A stretch of 64,000 nucleotides of DNA from Sphingomonadales bacterium (GCA_017309275.1 JAFKLT010000032.1:1-64000), one strand, 5' to 3'; shown: positions 35,971 through 43,773, counted from the first letter of the stretch. Made by a program: numbers and translations. The notes: generated by a model from the letters alone, not told the origin.

Positions 35971-36672
35971 ATGACCGCCAAAAAGGGACTCATCATTCGC
36001 CATGTGCCGCATGAGGGGATCGCGGGCTTCCGCGAACCCGTCGAGTCGGCCGGCTATGTTCTTGAGCGGATCGATGTCGCCGATCCCGCTTTTGGCGCGG
36101 TAGATCTGACCGAGCCCGATCTGCTGATCATGATGGGTGGCCCCATGGGGGTCTATGAAAGGGCCGAACACCCGTGGATCGCGTGCCAGCTGCGCCGCCT
36201 CGCCCGCCGTCTCGAGCATGATCGGCCAACGCTGGGCGTCTGTTTCGGGGCGCAGATGATCGCCGCGGCGCTCGGCGCGCCCGTCTATCCGGGGCCGGCG
36301 AAGGAAGTCGGCTTCCATCCGCTCAGCGCCGTCGATCCGACCTCGCCGCTGCGCCATCTGGCCGATGTCGACGTGCTGCATTGGCATGGCGACACGTTCG
36401 ACCTTCCGCCGGACGTCGAACTGCTCGCCTCGACGCCGTCGTATCGCCATCAGGCCTTTCGTCGCGGCCCGAACATTCTTGCGTTGCAGTTCCATGCCGA
36501 AATGGGGCTCGATCCGCGCTTCGATGCATGGATCGACCAGTGGCCGGAGGCGCTGGATGCGGTGGGCAGCAGCGCCGCCGCGATGCGCGCGCGTCATACC
36601 CAATGCGGTCCGGGCGCGGTTGCCGCGGGGCGACGGATGATCGCCGAATGGCTCGACGGGCTTTCCGGCTGA
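35971..36672 (+). CDS. GMP-synthase-like class I glutamine amidotransferase
   Basis: The 233 residues show the class I amidotransferase fold: LLIMMGGPMGVYE, the nucleophile elbow LGVCFGAQM (Cys about 90), and LQFHAEM with His/Glu of the triad (about residues 173-176). It lacks the synthetase domain, so it belongs to the free-standing group. That group hydrolyses glutamine or gamma-glutamyl compounds, with substrates generally unknown. The start ATG 35971 is chosen over an upstream in-frame codon because it begins at the first strand. No link to neighbours is obvious. Confidence 0.88.
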   Translation: MTAKKGLIIRHVPHEGIAGFREPVESAGYVLERIDVADPAFGAVDLTEPDLLIMMGGPMGVYERAEHPWIACQLRRLARRLEHDRPTLGVCFGAQMIAAALGAPVYPGPAKEVGFHPLSAVDPTSPLRHLADVDVLHWHGDTFDLPPDVELLASTPSYRHQAFRRGPNILALQFHAEMGLDPRFDAWIDQWPEALDAVGSSAAAMRARHTQCGPGAVAAGRRMIAEWLDGLSG

Positions 36673-36739
36673 AGGCGGGCGCAGGCAAAGAAAGCGGTCC
36701 GGATGCCCGGTTCGGCTGCTGCGCGGCGGTCAAAGATGC

Positions 36740-36792
36740 TGCCGCTACGGCAATGTAGCGCTACTTTAGGGTAACATGATACGTGAATCACG
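36740..36792. promoter_or_regulatory. Cluster of three dyads upstream of the LuxR-type gene
   Basis: In this gap of about 150 bp lie TGCCG-CTA-CGGCA (36740-36752), the perfect palindrome GTAGCGCTAC (36755-36764) and CGTGA-A-TCACG (36782-36792). The last is 28 bp before the start. Such spacing suggests operator sites, possibly for the LuxR-type protein itself. Confidence 0.5.
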
Positions 36793-36820
36793 ACGGCACG
36801 TAACTTGATTTCGATTCGTG

Positions 36821-37318
36821 ATGCTCTATGCCCAACGCGTGCAGGGTGACCCAGACAATTACATCAGTCTCCTTTCGGCCGCGCAAATTGAAACGCTGCG
36901 GCTGGTTTTTGAGCACAAAAATTCCAAGGAAATCGCTCGCATTATGGATGTTTCGCCCCATACGGTGGACGAAAGGGTGCGGCGAGCCCTAAAAAAATTG
37001 AATGTTTCCAATAGGATAGAGGCCGCTACGATCCTTGCGCGTAACGGTGTATTCGACCAGGTTACTCCCTATCAACCTTTGACATATCAATTGATCGACC
37101 TAGGCGACCCGGTCGCGGCGGATGATGCCGGACCGGGGCGTAGTTCGACGCGGCGGCTTTTCGACATAGGCACGCCATTTCCTACCGCGTCCCAGCCGGC
37201 CAACCGGCATGGGTTGATGGAAAGGATAATCTGGCCAATCCTGATCGCCTTCGCGACCATTTTGGCTTTTTCCGCTCTTTACTCGATCCTTGTTGGTCTT
37301 GGTCGTGTTCTGACCTGA
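36821..37318 (+). CDS. LuxR-type HTH regulator with C-terminal membrane anchor
   Basis: About 165 residues. A GerE/LuxR-type helix-turn-helix (LSAAQIETLRLVFEHKNSKEIARIMDVSPHTVDERVRRALKKLNVSNRIEAA, about 17-70) is followed by a linker of about 60 residues. A single C-terminal TM helix (about 134-158, RIIWPILIAFATILAFSALYSILV) closes the protein. There is no receiver or ligand-binding domain. A tail-anchored transcription factor would sit on the inner membrane and bind DNA from there. The start is either ATG 36821 or GTG 36818. It heads a four-gene cluster with short gaps. Confidence 0.88.
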   Translation: MLYAQRVQGDPDNYISLLSAAQIETLRLVFEHKNSKEIARIMDVSPHTVDERVRRALKKLNVSNRIEAATILARNGVFDQVTPYQPLTYQLIDLGDPVAADDAGPGRSSTRRLFDIGTPFPTASQPANRHGLMERIIWPILIAFATILAFSALYSILVGLGRVLT

Positions 37319-37364
37319 ATGCTGCGGGGGGGATCCGTTGGCATTCTTTACAAGGACCTACGAC

Positions 37365-37748
37365 ATGCTGAACGAACGACTCTCCGCTGCGAAGAAGATC
37401 GCTTCCGAACTGCACCAGGCCGAAGATGCAATCGATGAAACGATGATCCGTATCGCCAACCTCGCCGCCACGCTGCCGACCGCACGCCGCGACATCAACA
37501 TGTCGGCGATCGTCGGCCAGGAAGCGATGGCAAAGGTTGCGCACGCTCTTGCCGCCGCCGGCGAAGTCCGCCAGCTCCTTACCGACGCGCATATCTCGCT
37601 CACCGAGACGCAAAAGCAGATCGGTCTGGGAACGCGCATGTTCGGCGCCGGCGTCAAGCCGCCCGCGAGCGCCTCGCTGGTCGAGGATGGCGGCAACGAC
37701 ATCGGCGGTGCAGCGGTCGCGCACCTCGCGCTCGCCAAGGCGTCGTAA
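37365..37748 (+). CDS. Small helical protein of unknown function
   Basis: Not recognised. The 127 residues are almost entirely helical in pattern, with the start MLNERLSAAKKIASELHQAEDAIDETMIRIANLAATLPTARRDI resembling a coiled coil or helical bundle, and a Gly-rich tail. ATG 37365 has AAGGA upstream; TTG 37338 would add nine residues. It lacks a signal peptide or TM segment, so it is probably cytoplasmic. It lies second in the LuxR-type cluster, 46 bp after it. Confidence 0.7.
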   Translation: MLNERLSAAKKIASELHQAEDAIDETMIRIANLAATLPTARRDINMSAIVGQEAMAKVAHALAAAGEVRQLLTDAHISLTETQKQIGLGTRMFGAGVKPPASASLVEDGGNDIGGAAVAHLALAKAS

Positions 37749-37765
37749 GAGGTCGGACGAGCCAT

Positions 37766-38179
37766 ATGTGGACCGTGGCGACTTATTACGGGGTTTTGCT
37801 CCTCACCGTGGCCGTCGCGATGTGGCGCGGCGGCCATATGGAACGGTGGGCTGCCTATACCGCCTTGATTGCTTCGGTCTGCACCACCGTCCTGGCACCC
37901 GTTCCGGATTGGTCGCATATTGAATATAGTATCTTCGCAATCGACGTCGTCGCACTTGCGAGCTTTTGGTTCATTGCCTTCAAAACCCAGCGCTTCTGGC
38001 CATACTGGATCACCGGTTGGCAGTTGATCGCGATTTTCGGGCACCTCCAGAAGCTGATGTTTTCGGAGATACTGGCGCGGCCCTACGCGCTGCTTTCAAT
38101 GTATATATCTTACCCGATCCTATTTGTGATCTTGTATGCATCGGGTTCGACCAAACGGACGGGACACGCCGGGACCTGA
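37766..38179 (+). CDS. Uncharacterised integral membrane protein (4 TM)
   Basis: Not recognised. The 137 residues carry about four TM helices (about 5-18, 28-44, 55-70, 105-125) with a conserved-looking WPYWITGWQLIAIFGHLQKL between them. It starts 17 bp after the previous gene with GAGG upstream. Being in the same operon as a membrane-anchored regulator suggests it could be a partner or sensor, but there is no direct evidence. Confidence 0.7.
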   Translation: MWTVATYYGVLLLTVAVAMWRGGHMERWAAYTALIASVCTTVLAPVPDWSHIEYSIFAIDVVALASFWFIAFKTQRFWPYWITGWQLIAIFGHLQKLMFSEILARPYALLSMYISYPILFVILYASGSTKRTGHAGT

Positions 38180-38206
38180 TGAAGGACACCCAAAGGGTCT
38201 CATCGC

Positions 38207-38713
38207 ATGCAGCAATTTTCGAACCAAGAAATTGCCGAAATCAAGTCGCGGATCGACCAGATTCATGACCTCCTCGCCAAAAGCGGCGGAGAGGAACATT
38301 TGGTATCAGGATCCGCGACCTTTGGATTGTCGGCTGAATCCTCCGAACCGCGGCTGATCGACCAGCTCGCGCTCAGCATCCAGATGCGGCGGATGCGCAA
38401 GAGCCATTTCGGCACTTCGCAGATGTCGGGTCCCACGTGGGACATGATGCTCGACTTGATGCTGGCGAACGCCAACGGCCGCACGCTCAGCGCGAGCGAC
38501 CTGGCGACCGGCGCTGCGGTCCCGCTTTCGTCCGGACTCCGGATGATCGCGGCGCTCGAAGCCCTGGGGTTTGCGAAGCGTACGATCGACGAGCGCGACC
38601 GGCGCCGTTCGATCGTGCGACTGACCGACGCCGGCATCGAACGCATGGCGAGCTATTTCAAGAAAATCGGTGCGGCGATGAACAGCGGCTATAATCGGGT
38701 CGCCTCCGCCTGA
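38207..38713 (+). CDS. MarR-like winged-helix DNA-binding protein
   Basis: The 168 residues start with a helical segment (NQEIAEIKSRIDQIHDLLAK). A winged-helix domain (about 75-150) follows, with GRTLSASDLATGAAVPLSSGLRMIAALEALGFAKRTIDERDRRRSIVRLTDAGIERM. The recognition helix and wing (RDRRRSIVRLT) match MarR-type regulators. It ends the LuxR-type cluster, so the block has two DNA-binding proteins. The targets are unknown. It converges with fliA, 37 bp away. Confidence 0.82.
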   Translation: MQQFSNQEIAEIKSRIDQIHDLLAKSGGEEHLVSGSATFGLSAESSEPRLIDQLALSIQMRRMRKSHFGTSQMSGPTWDMMLDLMLANANGRTLSASDLATGAAVPLSSGLRMIAALEALGFAKRTIDERDRRRSIVRLTDAGIERMASYFKKIGAAMNSGYNRVASA

Positions 38714-38750
38714 GCCTAAGCCTTAGCCCGGCGAGACCAGCCGCCGGTTG

Positions 38751-39494
38751 CTACTCGGTCATTTCGCGCATCATGCGATCGATCTTGGCCATGGCGTCGC
38801 GCTTGATCTGACAGACGCGCGCCGCGCTGACCTCCAGAGTCAGCCCGATCTCCTGCAAATTCAATTCCTCGAAGAAATAGAGCTGCAGCACCATCTGCTC
38901 GCGGCCGTTGAGCCTGGCGATGCACAGGCGCAGCGCATCGAGCATGTCGTGCTGCTCCAGCGCCTCGCCGGCACCAGTCCGGTCGTCGGCGAAGAGAAAG
39001 GATCCTTCGTCGACCAGTTCGTCGAGCGAGGTCGAGCGGCCGTGCGTCGCGCTTTTCTCGAGCGCGAAATAATCGTCGGGCGAAAGGTCCAGCGCCGCCG
39101 CCATCTCGGCGGTCGACGGGGCCCGGCGTAGCTGCTGTTCGAGCATCGCGCGCGTCTGGTTCAGTTGCCGCGCCGCCGCCATCGCCGATCGTCCGACATC
39201 GGCCTCGCGCCGTTGCTGATCGATCATCGCGCCGCGGATGCGCGTCGTCGCATAGGTGGCAAAGGCGAAGCCGCGTTCCTCGTAGGTCCGGCTCGCCTCG
39301 ATCAGCGCGATCAGCCCGACTTGGATCATGTCCTCAAGGTCGCTTGTGCGCGAGACCCGCGAATGGACCTGCCAGGCGATCTTGCGAACGAGCGGTGCAT
39401 ATTCCTCGATCAGCGCCTCGGCGCTTTCGCCATAGCCATGCGCCCGCGCTGCGCGGCCGCCCGCTCCGAATTGATCGGGGCGCTCAATTTTCAT
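38751..39494 (-). CDS. fliA: RNA polymerase sigma factor FliA (sigma-28)
   Basis: The 247 residues have region 2 (YAPLVRKIAWQVHSRV, DLEDMIQVGLIALIEASRTYEERGFAFATYATTRIRGAMID), region 3 (STAEMAAALDLSPDDYFALE) and region 4 with the DNA-binding helix (LNLQEIGLTLEVSAARVCQIKRDAMAKI). FliA transcribes late flagellar genes and is held by FlgM, encoded at 42804-43100. It overlaps flhA by 11 nt and is the last gene of the transglycosylase-flhA-fliA operon. Confidence 0.96.
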   Translation of the reverse strand: MKIERPDQFGAGGRAARAHGYGESAEALIEEYAPLVRKIAWQVHSRVSRTSDLEDMIQVGLIALIEASRTYEERGFAFATYATTRIRGAMIDQQRREADVGRSAMAAARQLNQTRAMLEQQLRRAPSTAEMAAALDLSPDDYFALEKSATHGRSTSLDELVDEGSFLFADDRTGAGEALEQHDMLDALRLCIARLNGREQMVLQLYFFEELNLQEIGLTLEVSAARVCQIKRDAMAKIDRMMREMTE

Positions 39495-41607
39495 GGGGCT
39501 CGTCCTTCATCTGGGCATCTTCGCCGCCGGTAAGGCGCGGCACTTCGGCGCCGATCGTGGCAACGATCTCGGTCGCCTTGTTCGCCGGGATTTCGAGGTA
39601 GGAGATCACCGCGACGTCGGGGAAGGTCGCGCGCACCAGCCGCGAGAGTGCCGAACGGCAGAGCGGCGAGGCGACGAGCGCAAAGCTGCGCGTCGACAGC
39701 AGGAGCGGTTCGACCGCCTGGCCGATCTGTTCGATGATCTTCATTGCCATGCCGTGCTCGAACGGCCATTCGGCGCCGGGATTGGCGCGCACCGCCTGGT
39801 TCAGCAGCACCTCGATATCGGGGCTGAAGGTCACGACGGGCAGCGGCATGCGGCTCGGCACGATCGTCTGCACGATCAGCGCGCCGATGCGCTGACGCAC
39901 CGCCTCGACCAGATCGTTGTCGCCGAGCTGCTGGCTGGCGAGCGACACCATCGCTTCGGCGATCTTGCGGAAGTCGCGGAGCGGCACGCGCTCGACGAGC
40001 AGCGCCTTGCACAGCGCCGCGACGCGCGGGAGGGCATAGCCCTGCGGCGACAGGCTCTGCGCGAGCTGCGGATAATGGGCCTTGAGATTGTCGATCAGCG
40101 CCTGCGCATCGTCGAGGCCGAAGAGTTCCGACGCCGAACCGATGATGCTGTTGTTGAGGTGCGTCGCGACCACGGTCGCGGGGTCGACCACGGTATAGCC
40201 CGCGGCGATCGCGTCGTTCTGCGACGATTTCGGAATCCACAGCGCGTCGAGGCCGAAGGTCGGATCCTTGCAGGGGCGCCCGGTAACCTTTGCGACGAGA
40301 TCGCCCGAATCGAGTGCGAGCATCTCGTTGGGGAATACCTCGTCCTCGCCGACGATCACCCCGGCGACCGAGATGCGGTAGACGTTGCCCGGCAGCGACA
40401 GGTCGTCGGCGACCTTCACCGGCGGAACGACGAACCCGAGTTCCTTCGAAAGCTGGCGGCGGATACCCGTGATGCGGGTCATCAGCGGCGCGCCCTTGCG
40501 TTCGTCGACCAGCGTGACAAGCGCATAGCCGATTTCGAGCTGGCATGGACCGACGTCGCTGACGTCCGCCCATTCGATATGGTGCGGATCGGGAGCGGGC
40601 GCGGCGGGCGGAGGGGCGGCCTGCGCCATCTGTTCGGCCTTGCGAAGCTGCCAGCCGATCCCGCCGGCGATCGCGGCGGCCGGAAGAATGAGCATCTGCG
40701 GCATCGCGGGAACGAGGCCGAGAATGAAGAGCACGCCGCCAACGGCCATCCAGACGTGCGGCGAGGCGAACTGGCTGCCGATCTGGCCCGAAAGATCGTG
40801 CGGCGAAGCGACGCGGGTGACGATCGCAGCAGCGGCGATGGAAAGCAGCAGCGCCGGAATCTGCGCGACCAGTGCGTCGCCGATCGCAAGCGTGACATAG
40901 GTGCTGCCGGCCTCGGAGAAGCTGAGGCCGTGGCTGAACATGCCCAGGATCAGGCCGCCGACGATGTTGACGAACAGGATCAGCAGGCCCGCGACCGCGT
41001 CGCCCTTCACGAATTTCGAAGCACCGTCCATCGAGCCGTAGAAATCGGCCTCGGTCGCGACTTCCTGGCGGCGAGCCTTCGCTTCATCGGGCGTCAGCAG
41101 GCCGGCGTTGAGGTCGGCGTCGATCGCCATCTGCTTGCCCGGCAAGGCGTCGAGGGTGAAGCGCGCCGACACTTCGGAAACGCGGCCGGCACCCTTGGTG
41201 ATGACGACCAGGTTGATGATCATCAGCACGACGAAGACGAAGATGCCGACGACATAGTCGCCGCCGATCAGGACCTGACCGAACGCCTCGATAACATGGC
41301 CTGCCGATGCCGTACCCTCATGCCCGTGGACGAGCACGACGCGCGTCGAGGCCACGTTCAGCGAGAGGCGGAACAGGGTCGCGAGCAACAGAACCGTCGG
41401 GAAAGCCGAGAAATCGAGCGGCTTGGACGCCTGGAGCGCGACCATCAGGATCGCGAGGCTGATCATGATGTTCGCGACGAAGCTGATGTCGAGGATGATC
41501 GGCGATACCGGGATCACCATCAGCGCGACGAGAATCAGCATCGCCGCGGGCAATGCCGCGGCCCCCGCGATGCGGGTGATGTTGCTCAGCTTGAGGCCGC
41601 CCATCAT
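39484..41607 (-). CDS. flhA: Flagellar type III export gate protein FlhA
   Basis: The 707 residues have eight TM helices in the N-terminal half with the FlhA signature VVITKGAGRVSEVSARFTLDALPGKQMAIDADLNAGL. A large cytoplasmic domain (about 350-707) follows, ending in RLTGGEDAQMKDEPHEN. FlhA forms the cytoplasmic ring of the flagellar export gate. ATG 41607 is preceded by GGAGG; a second ATG directly follows at 41604. The start overlaps the transglycosylase stop by a TGATG-like junction, and its own stop lies inside fliA. Confidence 0.97.
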   Translation of the reverse strand: MMGGLKLSNITRIAGAAALPAAMLILVALMVIPVSPIILDISFVANIMISLAILMVALQASKPLDFSAFPTVLLLATLFRLSLNVASTRVVLVHGHEGTASAGHVIEAFGQVLIGGDYVVGIFVFVVLMIINLVVITKGAGRVSEVSARFTLDALPGKQMAIDADLNAGLLTPDEAKARRQEVATEADFYGSMDGASKFVKGDAVAGLLILFVNIVGGLILGMFSHGLSFSEAGSTYVTLAIGDALVAQIPALLLSIAAAAIVTRVASPHDLSGQIGSQFASPHVWMAVGGVLFILGLVPAMPQMLILPAAAIAGGIGWQLRKAEQMAQAAPPPAAPAPDPHHIEWADVSDVGPCQLEIGYALVTLVDERKGAPLMTRITGIRRQLSKELGFVVPPVKVADDLSLPGNVYRISVAGVIVGEDEVFPNEMLALDSGDLVAKVTGRPCKDPTFGLDALWIPKSSQNDAIAAGYTVVDPATVVATHLNNSIIGSASELFGLDDAQALIDNLKAHYPQLAQSLSPQGYALPRVAALCKALLVERVPLRDFRKIAEAMVSLASQQLGDNDLVEAVRQRIGALIVQTIVPSRMPLPVVTFSPDIEVLLNQAVRANPGAEWPFEHGMAMKIIEQIGQAVEPLLLSTRSFALVASPLCRSALSRLVRATFPDVAVISYLEIPANKATEIVATIGAEVPRLTGGEDAQMKDEPHEN

Positions 41608-42425
41608 GCGTTGCCTCCAAGCGAGGCGAGGCGGCGATAGGCGCTTGCGGCGAAGTCCATCGACAATTTCTTTGGCATGGGCTGAATATCCATCATCGGA
41701 AGGGGCGGGCGTCCGCCGCCGGCGCCGCTGGCGCTGGCCATCTGCATGCGCCAGCCGGAAGCGGGTATGGCGGCGCCGGGCATCATCCCGGCACCGCCAT
41801 CCGCATCGAGCTTGGCGCGGAAAAATTCGCGAATTTCGCCGAGGCTGCGCATGCTGCCGTCGGCGTTGTAGAAGACGGGGCGGTTTGCCGCCGCGGCCTC
41901 GGGCATCATCGTCGCGCCGGCCTGGTCGGGATTTTCGTCCCATGCCGAAAGAAAACGGGCGGCCCCCGCCGATCCCAGAAAATGGGCGAGATACAGGTCG
42001 ACCGGCTCGGCGGCGCGGCCGATGCGGCTTTCGATATAGTCCTGGTTATCGGAGGTCAGCGCCGCGGCCATGTTCGAGGCCGCGACCGGATCGTCACGCA
42101 GGCCGAGGATCTGGTCGCGCAGCATGGGATCGGCGATGCTGAAGCGGCCCGACGCGTCCTGACCGATCGCGTTGGCTGCCCAGCCGAGCCCATGGTCCGC
42201 GCCGTGGCGGCGCAGCGTGGCGAGCCAGGTCTGCTTGGTGAACTGATAAAGCCCGCGCGCGGACGAGGTCGGCGCTTTTGCGGTGGGATTGAAGCGGCTT
42301 TCGACGCGCGCGACGTCGACCAGATAGTCGAAGTCGACCCCGGTGCGCGTCGATGCATTCTGAACCGCATCCAGGACGGGGACAGCGCCGGGCGCCGGTG
42401 TCGCAGAGGGGTTGATCAGGTTCAT
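41604..42425 (-). CDS. Lytic transglycosylase (SLT domain), probable flagellar rod-assembly hydrolase
   Basis: The 273 residues include DYLVDVARVESRFNPTAKAPTSSARGLYQFTKQTWLATL, the SLT fold with its catalytic Glu in ARVESRF (about residue 42), then the GSAGAARFL block. A linker and Pro-rich tail (PPLPMMDIQPMPKKLS) follow. It has no signal peptide, so export through the flagellar apparatus is likely, as for the SltF-type enzyme of Rhodobacter. FlgJ in this cluster lacks a muramidase domain, and this protein probably supplies it. It is led by a sigma-54 promoter at 42457-42472. Confidence 0.85.
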   Translation of the reverse strand: MNLINPSATPAPGAVPVLDAVQNASTRTGVDFDYLVDVARVESRFNPTAKAPTSSARGLYQFTKQTWLATLRRHGADHGLGWAANAIGQDASGRFSIADPMLRDQILGLRDDPVAASNMAAALTSDNQDYIESRIGRAAEPVDLYLAHFLGSAGAARFLSAWDENPDQAGATMMPEAAAANRPVFYNADGSMRSLGEIREFFRAKLDADGGAGMMPGAAIPASGWRMQMASASGAGGGRPPLPMMDIQPMPKKLSMDFAASAYRRLASLGGNA

Positions 42426-42456
42426 GCAATTGGTTCCGCTGTTTCAGCAGACCAAA

Positions 42457-42472
42457 AGCAATCATCGTGCCA
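42457..42472 (-). promoter_or_regulatory. Sigma-54 promoter for the transglycosylase-flhA-fliA operon
   Basis: On the minus strand the sequence reads TGGCACG-ATGA-TTGCT, a near-exact match to the -24/-12 consensus (TGGCACG-N4-TTGCW). It lies 32 bp before the transglycosylase start, giving a short leader. A FleQ-box-like dyad sits about 86 bp upstream, within flgN. Confidence 0.92.
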
Positions 42473-42481
42473 TTTTGTAGA

Positions 42482-42503
42482 AAATCACAATAATATGTGA
42501 TTT
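42482..42503. repeat. AT-rich perfect dyad between flgN and the sigma-54 promoter
   Basis: Arms AAATCACA and TGTGATTT flank ATAATA. It starts just after the flgN stop codon and lies directly upstream of the sigma-54 element. It may be a weak flgMN terminator or a protein-binding site; its TCACA...TGTGA order is the reverse of a CRP site. Confidence 0.55.
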
Positions 42504-42504
42504 A

Positions 42505-42804
42505 TCAATAGCTTAATGCAAGACCCCGGTGGTGCGTTCCGCGGATTTGATGGTTCATGTCAATCCTCTGACGCGTCCAGTCCTTCAGGACGTTGACCCG
42601 GATGGCGGCCGCCTCGAGCTGGGCGAGGGTCTTTGTGATCAACGTGCGTGCCTGCGCTTCGCCCCCCTCGGGGATCGCGGCACCGCGAAAGAGGATCACC
42701 GCCGTCGCAAGTTCTTCGGTCGCGGCGATGATCGCGCCGGCATCCTGCCCGTCAAGAGCGCCGACCAGAAGGTCGAGCTTCGTCTGGATGTTTTCCATCG
42801 GCAT
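42505..42804 (-). CDS. flgN: FlgN-type flagellar export chaperone
   Basis: The 99 residues are helical and low in cysteine and aromatics. They match the FlgN layout (MENIQTKLDLLVGALDGQDAGAIIAATEELATAVILFRGA), with the C-terminal LKDWTRQRIDMNHQI region. FlgN chaperones FlgK and FlgL to the export gate, and both are encoded downstream in this cluster. Its start ATG 42804 overlaps the flgM stop (TGATG), so the two are coupled. The assignment leans on context as well as sequence. Confidence 0.75.
   Translation of the reverse strand: MPMENIQTKLDLLVGALDGQDAGAIIAATEELATAVILFRGAAIPEGGEAQARTLITKTLAQLEAAAIRVNVLKDWTRQRIDMNHQIRGTHHRGLALSY
42558..42573. promoter_or_regulatory. FleQ-box-like dyad inside flgN, likely enhancer for the flhA operon
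   Basis: TGTCAATCCTCTGACG matches CGTCAATCTTTTGACG at 43870-43885 in 13 of 16 positions. Both resemble the known FleQ box (GTCA-N-TAAA-T-TGAC). It lies about 86 bp upstream of the sigma-54 promoter at 42457. Confidence 0.7.
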
Positions 42805-43100
42805 CAGTCGGCGCGCCCCTGGGCGTAGCTCAGCATGGCGAGTGCGATATTCTTGGCATCGGTCGTGTAGGTGCCTTCGGCGATCGCGGCGCGCAGCGAG
42901 GCGACGCGTGCGGCGTCGACGGGCGGCGGCTGCGACGCGAGGTCGCTTGCAAGCCGTATCAGCTTTGCGCCCGGCAGCGCGGCAGACGCCGCGGAGTGCG
43001 ACGCCGCGGCGGTCGCCGCGTCGGCATTGCCCGTGATCTTGCGCACGGGAGCGGTGCGGACGACGCCGCCCACCGGCCCGATTTTGCTGTCTCCCGACAT
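42804..43100 (-). CDS. flgM: Anti-sigma-28 factor FlgM
   Basis: The 98 residues are short, charged and largely disordered at the N-terminus, with the conserved C-terminal region PVDAARVASLRAAIAEGTYTTDAKNIALAMLSYAQG that binds FliA. ATG 43100 has GGAGG seven bases upstream. ATG 43112 is in frame but lacks a good ribosome site. It is coupled to flgN. FlgM holds FliA until the hook is complete and is then exported. Confidence 0.88.
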   Translation of the reverse strand: MSGDSKIGPVGGVVRTAPVRKITGNADAATAAASHSAASAALPGAKLIRLASDLASQPPPVDAARVASLRAAIAEGTYTTDAKNIALAMLSYAQGRAD

Positions 43101-43189
43101 CTTCGCCTCCATAAGCCCCGTCGGAAAATCGACGGAAACGTCTCACAAGCGTTTAACGGATGGCGTTTCGGGAGATTAAGGGCCGGTTA

Positions 43190-43242
43190 CCGAAAAAATA
43201 AAAAAAGAAACCCGGCGGTGTCGGAAAGCCGACGCCGCCGGG
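43190..43242 (-). terminator. Strong rho-independent terminator after flgA
   Basis: A 14-bp stem (CCCGGCGGTGTCGG / CCGACGCCGCCGGG, one G-T pair) with an AAAG loop at 43211-43242 is followed on the minus strand by a long T-rich run (TTTCTTTTTTTATTTTTT). It ends flgA transcription and separates flgA from flgMN. Confidence 0.95.
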
Positions 43243-43269
43243 CCAGTGGGGCTGACTGTGATCAGGATA

Positions 43270-43773
43270 TCAGTCCATGAGGCGAGCACGCCCCGGACCG
43301 GTTACGATGGCGCTCATCAGATTCTTCGGATCGGTGCCGCGCAGTGCGATCGTCTCGCCGACCCGGCCGTCCTGGGTCGCGATCGCCGAATAGCTGACAG
43401 CGAAATTTTCGGTCTCGATCGTCACGCGGACATTGTCGCCGCGGCGGATCACGACTGACGACGCGGTCGCGGCAAAGCTGGGCGATACGGTCGCCGCGCC
43501 GCTTGGCCCCGTCATCGGAACGCGCAGGCGCCAGCCCAGCGAGTCACAGCGCACGGCAAGGGTCTGTGCGTCGATAGCGGTGACCGATGCCTGTTCCGGA
43601 CACCGCGCCAGCTTGATCCGGCGGTCGATCGGGGTGGCGGTACGGCCCATCGCATTTGCGACCATCTGGGTCAGCGTATCGACCGTCTGCCAGTCCTGGA
43701 TCGCCTGCTGCGCGCTTGCGGTTGGAATGGCGATCAGGCTGGCGGCGATACCGATGGCAAATTTGCGGGTCAT
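43270..43773 (-). CDS. flgA: Flagellar basal body P-ring formation chaperone FlgA
   Basis: The 167 residues have a signal peptide (MTRKFAIGIAASLIAIPTASA) and the FlgA/SAF-type body, with VVIRRGDNVRVTIETENFAVSYSAIATQDGRVGETIALRGTDPKNLMSAIVTGPGRARL at the end. It helps assemble the FlgI P ring in the periplasm. It is transcribed leftward from a sigma-54 promoter back-to-back with flgB's and is closed by its own terminator. Confidence 0.93.
   Translation of the reverse strand: MTRKFAIGIAASLIAIPTASAQQAIQDWQTVDTLTQMVANAMGRTATPIDRRIKLARCPEQASVTAIDAQTLAVRCDSLGWRLRVPMTGPSGAATVSPSFAATASSVVIRRGDNVRVTIETENFAVSYSAIATQDGRVGETIALRGTDPKNLMSAIVTGPGRARLMD

Noticed and set aside
39493-41640. A 715-residue open frame opposite flhA
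   Set aside because: It mirrors flhA codon structure, has highly charged low-complexity content and no ribosome site; flhA is certain.
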